Assembly: GCA_934448295.1 (NCBI GenBank)
Contig: CAKSEY010000022.1
Span: 1-40,695 of the forward strand
Origin: an uncultured Oscillospiraceae bacterium
GTDB lineage: Bacteria; Bacillota; Clostridia; Oscillospirales; Ruminococcaceae
DNA: 40,695 bases
Direction of reading: 5' to 3'
Shown here one piece after another: positions 7,905-16,329 of the stretch. Each line of letters begins with the position of its first letter. The first letter of the stretch is position 1. The notes under the pieces were generated by a model that ran no database searches, was not told the DNA's origin, and saw only the letters and a list, made by a program, of their open reading frames with translations. The translations under genes were made by a program, and so were the position numbers.

Positions 7905-8393
7905 TCACTCTCGCAATAAGCAGTGCCACATACGCCGCGGTGTATTTTCCAATTCAGAAGATATTACTTCCTTGGGGTGAACCTTTCCGCTCACCTCACG
8001 CTTTTTCAGCCGCTCCTGGACAAGATTGAAAACCTCCTCTGTCACCAGCAGTGGATAAACATCGTTACGTACTATCTACTCACTATTATCCTTAATCTTA
8101 CGACTGCTGTTGCATATATCCTGCGACACTCATTTGTTATACACGCATACGCCAATATATTTCTGTTTCTTGAGAATATCATGCAAGCATAGTGGTGCGA
8201 TTGGTTCGTCTGTTTGAAATGTAAATGTGCGCTCGTAAAGTGGCTGCTCCTAAATGTGGGTAACGTGCTGAGTTGTGCCGTCTGTCGTCAGCTTGAAAAT
8301 CTGAAGGTAGTCTTTTTCAGATACTTCCATGTTGTCGGTACAGTCACCAAAAAAATTATCTGGGTCACGAACTTCAAAGTGCGGGTTATGCAT
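7905..8393 (-). pseudogene. Composite debris: serine recombinase C-terminal fragment and unknown small protein
   Basis: One minus-strand frame runs 163 codons from ATG 8393 and is interrupted by three internal stops (the first at 8250-8252). The 5' part reads HFEVRDPDNFFGDC, KDYLQIFKLTTDGTTQHVTH, then after the stop LYERTFTFQTDEPIAP. It looks like a small protein of mobile elements, but I cannot name it. The same frame continues into LKKQKYIGVCVYNK, stops, then VTEEVFNLVQERLKKRE. These are hallmarks of the recombinase domain of large serine recombinases (...NEKYIG...; ...VQERLKKR). The two halves do not belong together, so this is fused, decayed mobile-element debris. It abuts the IS relic. 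Confidence 0.55.
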
Positions 8394-8438
8394 TTAGTGG
8401 CATAGCGGTAATTGTTGAATATGCTAACTTATTTCCAG

Positions 8439-8490
8439 GGCACAAAAATATTCCCGAGCTGTAAAAGCTTCGGGGATATTTCTACGTGCC
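8439..8490. terminator. Hairpin with A/T flanks
   Basis: AATATTCCCGAgCT...AGcTTCGGGGATATT forms the core stem (about 8447-8480), closed by GGCAC (8439-8443) and GTGCC (8486-8490). It could be a bidirectional terminator or an element end. It lies just upstream of the recombinase debris. Confidence 0.5.
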
Positions 8491-8774
8491 GTTATAAATG
8501 GATAGCTAATATATCCCCCAAGCGATAGACTTACATATCCTACTCATTTTATTGTGTACGACAAATTCATCTGATATTACATAAAAGCAAATAGGAATTA
8601 AGATATAAATAACCGCAATTTACCAGCGAAGTCTTGATTATCTAAGGGTTTTGTACTTAATATAGTAAATTATTAAAGAGTGAATACTCTAAAACAAACC
8701 TTGAATTGTATCAATAATTGCCTTCGAGAGTAATATCACATGAACTTTTTACTGCATAAATAGTAATGATGTAT
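8491..8774. other. AT-rich intergenic stretch, no gene seen
   Basis: No convincing frame or RNA gene. Only a small AGAGT/ACTCT hairpin at 8677-8690 stands out. Confidence 0.5.
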
Positions 8775-8806
8775 AAAAAAGCTGAACAACACAATGTTGA
8801 TTCAGC
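8775..8806 (-). terminator. Terminator of the helicase/unknown operon
   Basis: On the minus strand GCTGAATCAAC...GTTGTTCAGC forms a stem (8781-8806) followed by a T6 run (8775-8780), about 90 nt after the stop of the 508-residue gene. Good intrinsic terminator. Confidence 0.7.
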
Positions 8807-8896
8807 GCAAACTGTAGAAAAATCCACCATTTCACTTGCGGAGTGGGAATATGTCTATGGCATAAAAGAATTAATATATCAACGCCATTGAGATTA

Positions 8897-10420
8897 TTAT
8901 TTATCCTTGTGACGTTTAGAATGTTTCATTCCATAGTTCCTACTTTTTTTTGATTTAGAATAATTAGAGGTAACGGTCGATTGAACATTCTTGCTAATGT
9001 TATTTTGTGGAATTGATTTTTTTGAGGAGGTTTCCTCAAGAAATTGTTGTATTTCAGGAAACAGCTCAATGATTTTTTTCACAGTGGCTTCAATCGTCTT
9101 TTTATCGAAATCATATATCTGAGCAGAATATGCTATTCTTCGAGGCCAATTCTTGTCTCCAAACTCGGTAGCTGAAGTATGCATGGTTATGTTGACAGCC
9201 ATCTTTGGATAGTAACAAATATAGCTTTCATCTTTGCCAAGCTTTTTATATAGATTTTTTTCCGGACATAAATAAAACTTCTTTCCACGTCCTTCCACTG
9301 GAAAAAGGTGATTTATGCTATCCTGGTTTCGTATGTCTTTGTTACTTTCGTAGATAATAAATACAGGTATTGTTTCAGAACGTGTTGCAAGCTGTGAACA
9401 GAAAAGATTGGACAGAAGAGTGTCGAAATTATTATTGCATACAATTAAAACAAAGTCAAACTTAAAATAACGGCTTGAATTGATTATACAGTTCACATAT
9501 TCACTGTCATTCAACGCATAATGCTTTTGCAAAAACACATCTTCTTTTTCGTCGTCAGATGCTGAGGAAAGTATGACATTTCTGATATTATTTGTTTGCT
9601 TAAGCAGCTCAAAATCGGGATTAAAACAGAAAACAGAATTGGTATGTATCTTGTTCGTTTCAAAAAAAAAACGCTGATTTCCACTAATTAGCTCTTGATT
9701 AAATTGCTTAAAAAACTGAGTAAGATAAGATCCTTCGATGTCATCGTCATTAAACTTGTACTGCAAATCTTCGGAGTCAATGCTTTTGTAAATATAAAGT
9801 TCTTTTTCGACATACACAATCGATTGTTCATATCCAGTGATCTTCTCTAGCTCCTTCTCAATGGGAGCGTTCTCGTTGATCTGATACTGTTTTTGGCGGA
9901 GCTTGTGCAAATTCCTTATTTCTTTGAAGTGCTCGCTGAAATACTCATTGTCGATATTAACAACAGGCGTTAAAGGGACATACCTTCCCCTTAGATTTGC
10001 ATAAATAATATCTGCATCATACACTTTTCCTGTGATAAGATCAACAAAAACATTCTGCTTATCGATTTTTTTTCTTACGACACGCTCGTTTTGCGCCAGT
10101 GCATTCTTACCCTTATTGGTCAAATATATGTTTCCTTCAGAAAGCGATACATAATCTATATGCGCCATATCCGCTACCGCCTCGCTAAAGAAATTACCGA
10201 CTATTCCTAAAATATCTGCAATATTCTCTAGCTTGGTTATTCCCTCAGCAGAAAGTTGCATAACCCCCAAAAAGAACGGATCCAACTTAAAGACATCCTT
10301 TTCGATGCTATGGATAGTGAGCTTACTGAAAGGTATATATATTTTCTGTGTTTTAATATAATAATGCCCTTCCAAATGTGGTGGCGTATGCTCTCTTATA
10401 TCAGCAATTATATTTTTCAT
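8897..10420 (-). CDS. Unknown protein with N-terminal winged-helix-like region, helicase-linked
   Basis: 508 residues from ATG 10420, which has GGAGCGAAGAAA before it; an earlier in-frame start lies deep inside the helicase gene. The 5' end overlaps the helicase 3' end by 20 nt, so translation is probably coupled. Residues about 55-115 look like a winged helix (LSAEGITKLENIADILGI, then YVSLSEGNIYLTNKGKNAL). A segment DLITGKVYDADIIYANLRGR follows, then a long region without motifs I recognise; YFKFDFVLIVCNNNFDTLLS resembles a Rossmann-type strand-turn-helix. The C-terminal 50 residues are Ser/Lys/Asn-rich and basic. Strongly AT-rich, like its operon partners and unlike genes outside the island. 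It may be the effector or sensor of a kinase-helicase system; its enzymatic role is unknown. Confidence 0.7.
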   Translation of the reverse strand: MKNIIADIREHTPPHLEGHYYIKTQKIYIPFSKLTIHSIEKDVFKLDPFFLGVMQLSAEGITKLENIADILGIVGNFFSEAVADMAHIDYVSLSEGNIYLTNKGKNALAQNERVVRKKIDKQNVFVDLITGKVYDADIIYANLRGRYVPLTPVVNIDNEYFSEHFKEIRNLHKLRQKQYQINENAPIEKELEKITGYEQSIVYVEKELYIYKSIDSEDLQYKFNDDDIEGSYLTQFFKQFNQELISGNQRFFFETNKIHTNSVFCFNPDFELLKQTNNIRNVILSSASDDEKEDVFLQKHYALNDSEYVNCIINSSRYFKFDFVLIVCNNNFDTLLSNLFCSQLATRSETIPVFIIYESNKDIRNQDSINHLFPVEGRGKKFYLCPEKNLYKKLGKDESYICYYPKMAVNITMHTSATEFGDKNWPRRIAYSAQIYDFDKKTIEATVKKIIELFPEIQQFLEETSSKKSIPQNNISKNVQSTVTSNYSKSKKSRNYGMKHSKRHKDK

Positions 10421-12523
10421 TTTCTTCGCTCCAATCTGTAATTCTGCAATGTTCTGTTTTCTTGATATAATCAATTATTTCAGGAAAACTACCACCCTTT
10501 CTTTTGGCACCGTGAAGGAAATCAAGATCGCCCGTGATGATAAGCAACGACTGCGCGCGCGAAAGTGAAACGTTAAGACGTTCGTCAGATTTTAGGAAGC
10601 CAATAATTCCTTTTTTATTGCTGCGCACAGTAGAGTAAATTATAATCTCCCTTTGCCCCCCCTGAAAAGCGTCCACGGTATCCACTTCGACCTCAATGTT
10701 ATTGTAATCGCTCCGATTAATCATATTCCTTAAAGCTCTTTTCTGACTTCCGTAAGCAGTAATAACGCCGATTTTAAAATGCTTTCCGATTTTAACGGCT
10801 GACATATCAATCTGCTGAAGCTTCTTCTCTATAATTTATTTACGTAAGAATCTCCATCAGCCGATTCAAAGCGGTTGGGAAAGCTGGAAGTGCTTATCCA
10901 CTCAATGGCGGTATTCTCATATTCCTTGATGCCGACATTGCGATCCTCTGCGCTCACGCCGTTGCCAATTTTATTGTCATAAAAAGTTGAGCTGATGAGC
11001 GTTCCGATAGCCGGATGCATTCTATACTGACAATCCAGCGTGATCTTGTTTTCGTTTGGAAGATTTTCATACAACAGCTTGAAAACACCATCATCCAGCT
11101 TTTGCTTGTCCTCACCTGACACGTTCATTTGTTTAATAATATCGGTATCAATTGTGGGTGGAAGCTGCTTATGGTCGCCTACAAGAATTGCTTTTTTCGC
11201 TCCGTAAAGCGATACTGCAAGCTCAGTCAAGGTGGCTTTAGCCGCCTCATCGATAATGAGATAATCAAATGCCATATCACGAATGTAGTCGTTAGAAATA
11301 AAGCCCGTGCAAGTTCCTGCCACGATTTCGGCGCTTTGAACAATGTATTTTTCAACATCCTCACAGTTCTCTAGGCTATCTGACCATCTCTTTTGTATCT
11401 CAAGCATTTTACGGATCTTCACTTTATCCGAGGTTTTACTTTCAAAAGCATGAATTAATTTTAGGTCTGGCTTGTCACTTTCTTCGCTTGATTTAGTGGT
11501 AATTATTTTTTTCTTCTCAAGTTCAGCGAAGTATTCCTCAAACTCCTCAACTGTCACGCCTAAGCTCCCGCAGTACTCTTCCCTTGATTTCAAGCAAGCA
11601 TTTCTTACATCTTTTTTCCATTTTTCCAAAATGCTGTCAAGCCAGAATTTTTCGTATACAAGTTTACTGAGCTTATCTATACGACCGATTCTTACAACAG
11701 TTGGCAAGTTTGGACCGCTTTCACAAAGATCCTCAAGCATTTTGTCAACGGCTGCATGTGATTGCGAGATAAGAAGTATTTTCTTTGATTGAATATTGCT
11801 TTGATTTTCCAGCAATATTTGACGAATTATCTCAATTATCACACTTGTTTTTCCGGTTCCCGGAGGTCCTTGAATAATTGCCAGGGAATTTGTCCCCAAT
11901 GCAATCCTGACCGCCTTCTTCTGTGATTCGTTAAGATCACCATTCAAAAAAGACAATTCATTGACAAGGGGAAAGGTTCCGGGATTGGTGACACCCGCAA
12001 GGATACCTTTAAGGTCATAATACGGATTATTTTCCAGTTTAATATGAGAAAACGCATAGGACTGGCGATCAATATTCACTACATTTTCCCTGTAATCGAG
12101 GCATATCTCACCATTGTTCGGCAGTTTGACGTTTGGATTCTTCAATCGGATATTTATGAATTCTCCTGAATCTTTCTTATCATCAAAAGATTCGTAATCA
12201 CCAATATATACCAGTTTTCTTCCTTTGCTACCATTTTCTTGCTCGTAAGAAAATCTTGTCTCTCTAACGAGTTTTTCAAGATCCTCCCTCTGGCACGCAC
12301 TTTCCTTAGTCAGCCCAAATTTTACAACACCGTCTTTGGGGTTAAGGCAGTCATATTTAAATCTTAGCGCTTTGGATTCCTCTATCTTCCTAGATTCCTC
12401 AAGATAATTATTCCATACACCAAAATTATTGTCAAACTCACGGTCGATGTTCTCCTTTGATTCAAGAAAGTCGTAGTGAGTATCGACGATATTTTTTATT
12501 TCCAAGCAGTTGTCCTTTTCCAC
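10401..12523 (-). pseudogene. Upf1/Dna2-like SF1 helicase, frameshifted
   Basis: Two frames encode one helicase of about 705 residues. Part 1 (10829-12523) carries Walker A GPPGTGKT (residues 219-226), DEAA Walker B (425-428), VGDHKQLPP (motif III) and CQYRMHP (motif IV). It stops at FESADGDSYVNKL. Part 2 continues in another frame with IIEKKLQQIDMSAVKIG, then ITAYGSQ, VDTVDAFQGGQREIIIYSTV (motif V) and LNVSLSRAQSLLIITGD (motif VI), ending at 10401. The break near 10829-10838 is not in a homopolymer and looks like a small deletion. A separate ATG for part 2 (10805) has no good ribosome site. Part 1 opens at GTG 12523, but its frame stays open upstream into the kinase 3' end, hinting at an ancestral kinase-helicase fusion. 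Activity as written would require frameshifting. Confidence 0.8.
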
Positions 12524-12558
12524 CTCTTTAATTTTTGTACAATCTAAAAAATCAAGCT

Positions 12559-13493
12559 TTACCGATAATTTACAAAGTTTCTTCTTTTTTTTTCACGCAC
12601 ATTTGGCTCCACCGTTTTCACATCAACAACTGTAAATAATCCATAACCATCTATTGCTTCATATTTGCAATTCAATAGTATCCGGTTTCCCATAAATTCA
12701 TAAAGGAAAGTATCACTGTCCTTTTCCTTGCGCTTTCCAATATAAATCTCTGAAAAGTGTTCTTTTGCCAAACAATCGTTGAGCTCCCATATTTTAACAC
12801 ACCATTTTATCAGATTCTTTTTTTTTAGTTTACCAAAGCACCCTCCTATATTCATTACAGCGGTGTAGTTTTCCTCCAAATAAAACTTAAATATCTCAGA
12901 AAGAGCTTCTTCGACTTCTTCTACACAGGTATATCTTTCTTTAGGGTCATCTTTTACAAGTTTTTTTATTACCTCACAAAGAGTATTTCTTAAAAACATA
13001 TCCCCGCTTTTGCAGAAATATCTGTCGATGGAATCTGAAAAATCAGCGCAGATTGGCGGATTTTTGCCCGAAAACAGATAATACATAACAGCGCCGACAG
13101 AATACAGATCGCTCTGAGGTGTTGCATAACTGCTGCCATAACAAACCTCAGGGGCAGAATAACAATCTGTGCCAAGATGAAATGTTGTAGAATTACTTAT
13201 TATTTCCTTTATCTTGCATATTCCGAAATCAATGACCTTAACATTCATGTTACAGTCAATCATGATATTGTTTGGGTTGATATCTCTGTGTATTATTCCA
13301 GCATTATGGGCAGCTTTAACGGCACAGAGCAATTGCTTAACTATCTTGATCTTTTCTTTATCGTGGAAATCGTCGAAAACGACGTTAAACATATCGGCAA
13401 GATATTGACCGTCGATATGCTCCATATAAATGCATCATACAAATTGATTTTGGATAAAAAATAGATTCCAATATGCCCGAATACTGTTACCAT
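12559..13493 (-). pseudogene. Ser/Thr kinase fused or linked to helicase, N-lobe lost
   Basis: The open part (ATG 13425, 288 residues) begins at the kinase hinge, MEHIDGQYL. It keeps HRDINPNN (D48, N53), IDFG (66-68), GTDCYSAPE (85-93) and DLYSVGAVMYYLFSG, then about 110 residues of C-terminal extension without a membrane segment. The ATP-binding N-lobe is absent. Upstream, in a frame offset by a TA-dinucleotide loss in TTTATATGGAG, the sequence reads HIGIYFLSKINLYDAF, which fits the strands just before the hinge; beyond 13493 nothing kinase-like follows. So the gene is 5'-truncated and frameshifted. Its stop lies 35 nt before the helicase start, and an A9 run near its end could shift it into the helicase frame. 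Cytoplasmic, unlike the receptor kinases at 4-7.3 kb. Confidence 0.75.
12585..12593 (-). other. A9 homopolymer at the kinase/helicase junction
   Basis: The minus strand reads GTGAAAAAAAAAGAAG. In frame 0 the kinase ends 8 codons later (NFVNYR then stop). A one-base slip here enters the helicase frame, which is open from this point into GTG 12523 and on (KKLCKLSVKLDFLD...). It could be a transcriptional-slippage site, an ancestral indel, or a sequencing error. Confidence 0.5.
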
Positions 13494-14460
13494 ATAAAAA
13501 TTAATTGAAAAAAGTCACTCATCCGCCTCTTAATCAATGCTTGTTCAATGTACAATAGTGGCGCGCCTATGGGTAATATCCTGCCCTAACAACAGTGTAA
13601 AGACCACCTACCATCGCATGATATGATTCAACAATGTGTTGTTAAATCATACTCTACGACTGCATTTTCCTTCTATCGCCAAAGGATGATAAATCAAAGC
13701 AAATAAAAAACGTAACATGAGTAATACCACTCTAAGCACCAGAACTACTGACATCATGGATACAGAGTGTTTCTTTAAGTTTAACCATTGCAGTAGATGC
13801 AAACACCTTCTTTATAGAAAAATGCTGAATTTCTCATAAGTATCTTGACAAATTCTTAAGTCAGTGATATGACACATTTGTACCAAGCTTTCAAATAGCT
13901 CTGTTAAGCGGAATATCATGTCGTAAGCGATTCGGGTCACGGGTCATCTCGACCAAGTAATAAACGTGTTGTAATTACACCATTTCTAAAATCTTTTCTA
14001 AAAAATCCGAAATACCACCCCTGATATCGTCAAATTTCCGTTACTTTTACTGGATTGCTGAAATCCCACACAAATGCGATAACCAAGCGGAATAGTGGCA
14101 ATTTCGAACGATTATGAAGAACAACCCGAAAATGCCTTGATAGTATTGGAGTGGTAGACGCATTTTCAGACTCATGAAACATTACAAGCAGTGTATCCGT
14201 GAAAACATTTTGAAAACATTTTTCCGATAACGACATATAACTATAGCCAAATTGTAAATCTGTTTCTGATAAATGGCTTTGTAAAGCCCTTATACAATCA
14301 AAAACAATGTGACATTTTCGAGTGGGAGTAAACCCAATGGCAAAACAAACCGCATAACATAGCCGTTTTCAAGGTCTCGGTTTAGCTTTTAACCGCACTT
14401 TGACCTCAATTTTTCTATATCGACCCGAGATAAGACAATTCAATACCGTTGTATAACATT
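13494..14460. other. Gene-poor AT-rich kilobase
   Basis: No frame here has a credible ribosome site or recognisable motif. A 68-codon minus-strand frame at 14030-14236 has no supporting signal. The minus strand around 13700-13950 contains short stop-broken readable stretches, suggesting decayed genes, but I cannot assign them. Confidence 0.45.
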
Positions 14461-14490
14461 AAGAGCCGTTGCAACTGCAGCGGCTCTTTT
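14461..14490 (+). terminator. Intrinsic terminator
   Basis: AAGAGCCG (14461-14468) and CGGCTCTT (14481-14488) with inner TTGC/GCAG pairing, then TTTT on the plus strand. Nothing obvious on the plus strand reads into it, so it may be a relic. It lies about 100 nt past the 3' end of the minus-strand metallo-hydrolase relic. Confidence 0.6.
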
Positions 14491-14589
14491 GCTATGCAAT
14501 TTTACTTGTCGTTTATATACTGCTCAGGTAAATGGTCATTTATGGTGAAGACTATCTTGTACAATAACTACATGATACTTTATGCGCCA

Positions 14590-15067
14590 TCATATTTCAA
14601 TAATTGTTTCCGGTGCAATTTTCCTGAATTTCTCCGCATTTTCAGTATGAACAGGGATAATCACCGTGGGGTTTACTCTTTGAATCAGCATTCTTATCGT
14701 GCCCTCGTCTGCGTGACCGCTTGTGTGCAGGATTTCGATACGCAGCCCCATTTTCTCGCATTCCGTCAGGAACGGTTTCCTGCTTTTTGTAACGGTCGGA
14801 AGCACTGACAATTTTATAGCAGCCCTCTCCCATATACACCGGAATATCCTTGTGCGCACGATAGACAAGCCCCAGATGGTCGGAATGATAATGCGAAACG
14901 AAAATCGCGTCATAGCCTGCAAAATCGAATAGTCCACGTATATCCGGAAGTGTGTTCCCACCGTCAAGTTCAAGCCCTGCGTCAAGCAGGATTTTTGTTT
15001 TTTCGGTGGTTATCTCGATGATATTTCCGCCGCTCTGATTCTTGCCGCGAATGATGTTGACTTTCAT
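14590..15067 (-). pseudogene. Metallo-beta-lactamase-fold hydrolase with internal deletion
   Basis: The N-terminal part starts at ATG 15067: GGNIIEI, ILLDAGLELDG, then the HxHxDH metal motif in FVSHYHSDHLGL and YMGEGCYKIVSASDRY. After that the frame shifts and the sequence jumps to PFLTECEKMGLRIEILHTSG, then HADEGTIRMLIQRVNPTVII and HTENAEKF, which are the C-terminal segments of RNase J-like or related MBL hydrolases. About 150-200 residues of the middle, with later metal ligands, are missing relative to the usual family length. Surely inactive as an MBL enzyme. The start overlaps the upstream gene by 4 nt (ATGA), so it was the last member of the operon that starts at 17402. Confidence 0.8.
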
Positions 15068-15324
15068 TTTCCATCGCTCCGGTATTCAAACTTTCTGCCG
15101 CAGGTTCTGCATTTCATCTTCCGCACGGTCACGCCTGAAAGCGTGTTTATTATAGCCGTAAGTAACGCCAGAACTATGCATATTCCAAAGCATATAACGG
15201 CAATCGGAGTAAGACTTCCCACCGCAGTGAGCAGCACCACAAGCCAGAACGCTTCTTCAAAGTCCGACTGCGTTTTTACAACATTCTCTGAACCGCAGTT
15301 GGGGCAGCAAATACGCACAGGCAC
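15064..15324 (-). CDS. Small membrane protein with two zinc-ribbon halves
   Basis: 86 residues. CPNCGSENVV at the N-terminus and CRTCGRKFEY near the C-terminus flank a long hydrophobic region (AFWLVVLLTAVGSLTP, AVICFGICIVLALLTAI), so both CxxC pairs probably meet on the cytoplasmic side of a two-helix hairpin. The annotated GTG start has no good ribosome site. The frame is open upstream without a stop back to the amber stop of the 84-residue gene (15421-15423), reading e.g. YRVNHISVDSAEDTAVIR. It may therefore be the second half of a longer protein. Overlaps the MBL relic by 4 nt. Function unknown. Confidence 0.65.
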   Translation of the reverse strand: MPVRICCPNCGSENVVKTQSDFEEAFWLVVLLTAVGSLTPIAVICFGICIVLALLTAIINTLSGVTVRKMKCRTCGRKFEYRSDGK

Positions 15325-15420
15325 TCTTATAACGGCGGTATCTTCTGCGCTATCAACTGAAATGTGATTTACACGGTAAGTCCGTGCGCATCTTTCGGAT
15401 ATGCCTGAATCAATGAGCTT

Positions 15421-15675
15421 CTAATACATGTCGTCGGTTTCAACGCTCAGTTTAATTGCAATTTCACGAACAACAGAGGTCCGCTTTACTGTCGATACTG
15501 TCAGACTGATTATCGAAACCAGCACAAGAATTATCTGTGCAATCACTATGTAAAACAGCGTTTCGTTGCCCGTAAATGCGCTGATAAATGGAACGAATAT
15601 CGTTACGATCGTCGTTATCCACCAGCCGAAGATCATTCGGCTGTATTTGCGGTACTTTTTGAGCAGTTCTTCCAT
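15421..15675 (-). CDS. Small two-helix membrane protein
   Basis: 84 residues from ATG 15675. The ribosome site is AAGGATACATCA, whose TAAGGA overlaps the stop of the preceding gene, so coupling is tight. Two membrane segments: about 16-36 (FGWWITTIVTIFVPFISAF) and 42-62 (LFYIVIAQIILVLVSIISL). The C-terminus is short and ends with TAG. The same frame continues open through that TAG into the downstream zinc-ribbon membrane gene. No recognised family. Context suggests a membrane component of the nuclease operon. Confidence 0.7.
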   Translation of the reverse strand: MEELLKKYRKYSRMIFGWWITTIVTIFVPFISAFTGNETLFYIVIAQIILVLVSIISLTVSTVKRTSVVREIAIKLSVETDDMY

Positions 15676-15685
15676 TGATGTATCC

Positions 15686-16327
15686 TTACTTTTTCTTGTA
15701 TTCAGCAATAAAGAGCAGCATTACACTATCGACTATTTCCGCTGCTGCGACCGCTTCTTCAGCGGTTGAAAGCTCTTTCCTGAACCTGATTTTCAGCCCT
15801 GAGGAAGTTTTGGAACACTCGGAAACTATTTCCCCGAAATTCTTTTCGATTTTCCTTGAAATATCGCTTACGATTCTTCCCTGCAATTCAGCAAACTCGC
15901 TGTCGGAAGCTCCTCTGCCTGCAAACACGGTCTTGCTTACATTGAACTGTATCTCGGATCTGAAATCGAAATCGAACAGCGTACTGTATGCGCCGGTATT
16001 ATTATTATAAATTGCGTCAAGCCGTGAGGCAATTTTATACCTGCCATCTTTTTCGGAATCTGCCGCTATCAGCGGACTGTACTTTACAATGTTCTTATCC
16101 ATTTCAGCTTTGAAAACACCCTTGAAATCCTTGGACTTCTTAGGCATCTGACGAATGAACGTTATAAACAGCACTATTACGATAAGCGTGCCGAATATAT
16201 CCTTTATCGCCCCTGCAACCGTGGCTGCGTTAATGCCGTTGAAGAACATTTCCGCCAGCGCCGCTATAATTGCAATTCCACCGAAAATACCGCCCCAGAC
16301 CTTTTCCTCAAAGTCGAACTTATCCAT
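15686..16327 (-). CDS. Membrane protein with cytoplasmic alpha/beta domain
   Basis: 213 residues. Two N-terminal membrane segments: about 12-30 (GGIFGGIAIIAALAEMFF) and 42-60 (IFGTLIVIVLFITFI). A cytoplasmic domain of about 150 residues follows (SRLDAIYNNNTGAYSTLFDF, then GRIVSDISRKIEKNFGEIVS), ending in a helix EIVDSVMLLFIAEYKKK. I recognise no family. It begins 2 nt after the nuclease stop (GGAGGATTAAAA before ATG) and its stop overlaps the ribosome site of the next gene. It may hold the nuclease or a signalling step at the membrane; this is inference. Confidence 0.75.
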   Translation of the reverse strand: MDKFDFEEKVWGGIFGGIAIIAALAEMFFNGINAATVAGAIKDIFGTLIVIVLFITFIRQMPKKSKDFKGVFKAEMDKNIVKYSPLIAADSEKDGRYKIASRLDAIYNNNTGAYSTLFDFDFRSEIQFNVSKTVFAGRGASDSEFAELQGRIVSDISRKIEKNFGEIVSECSKTSSGLKIRFRKELSTAEEAVAAAEIVDSVMLLFIAEYKKK

Positions 16328-16329
16328 TT

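Noticed and set aside
8439..8490. Terminal inverted repeat of an intact transposon
   Set aside because: The arms pair with each other as one hairpin and no second distant copy was seen, so a terminator is the simpler reading.
14030..14236. 68-residue minus-strand protein
   Set aside because: No ribosome site, no homology recognised, and it lies in a decayed gene-poor region.
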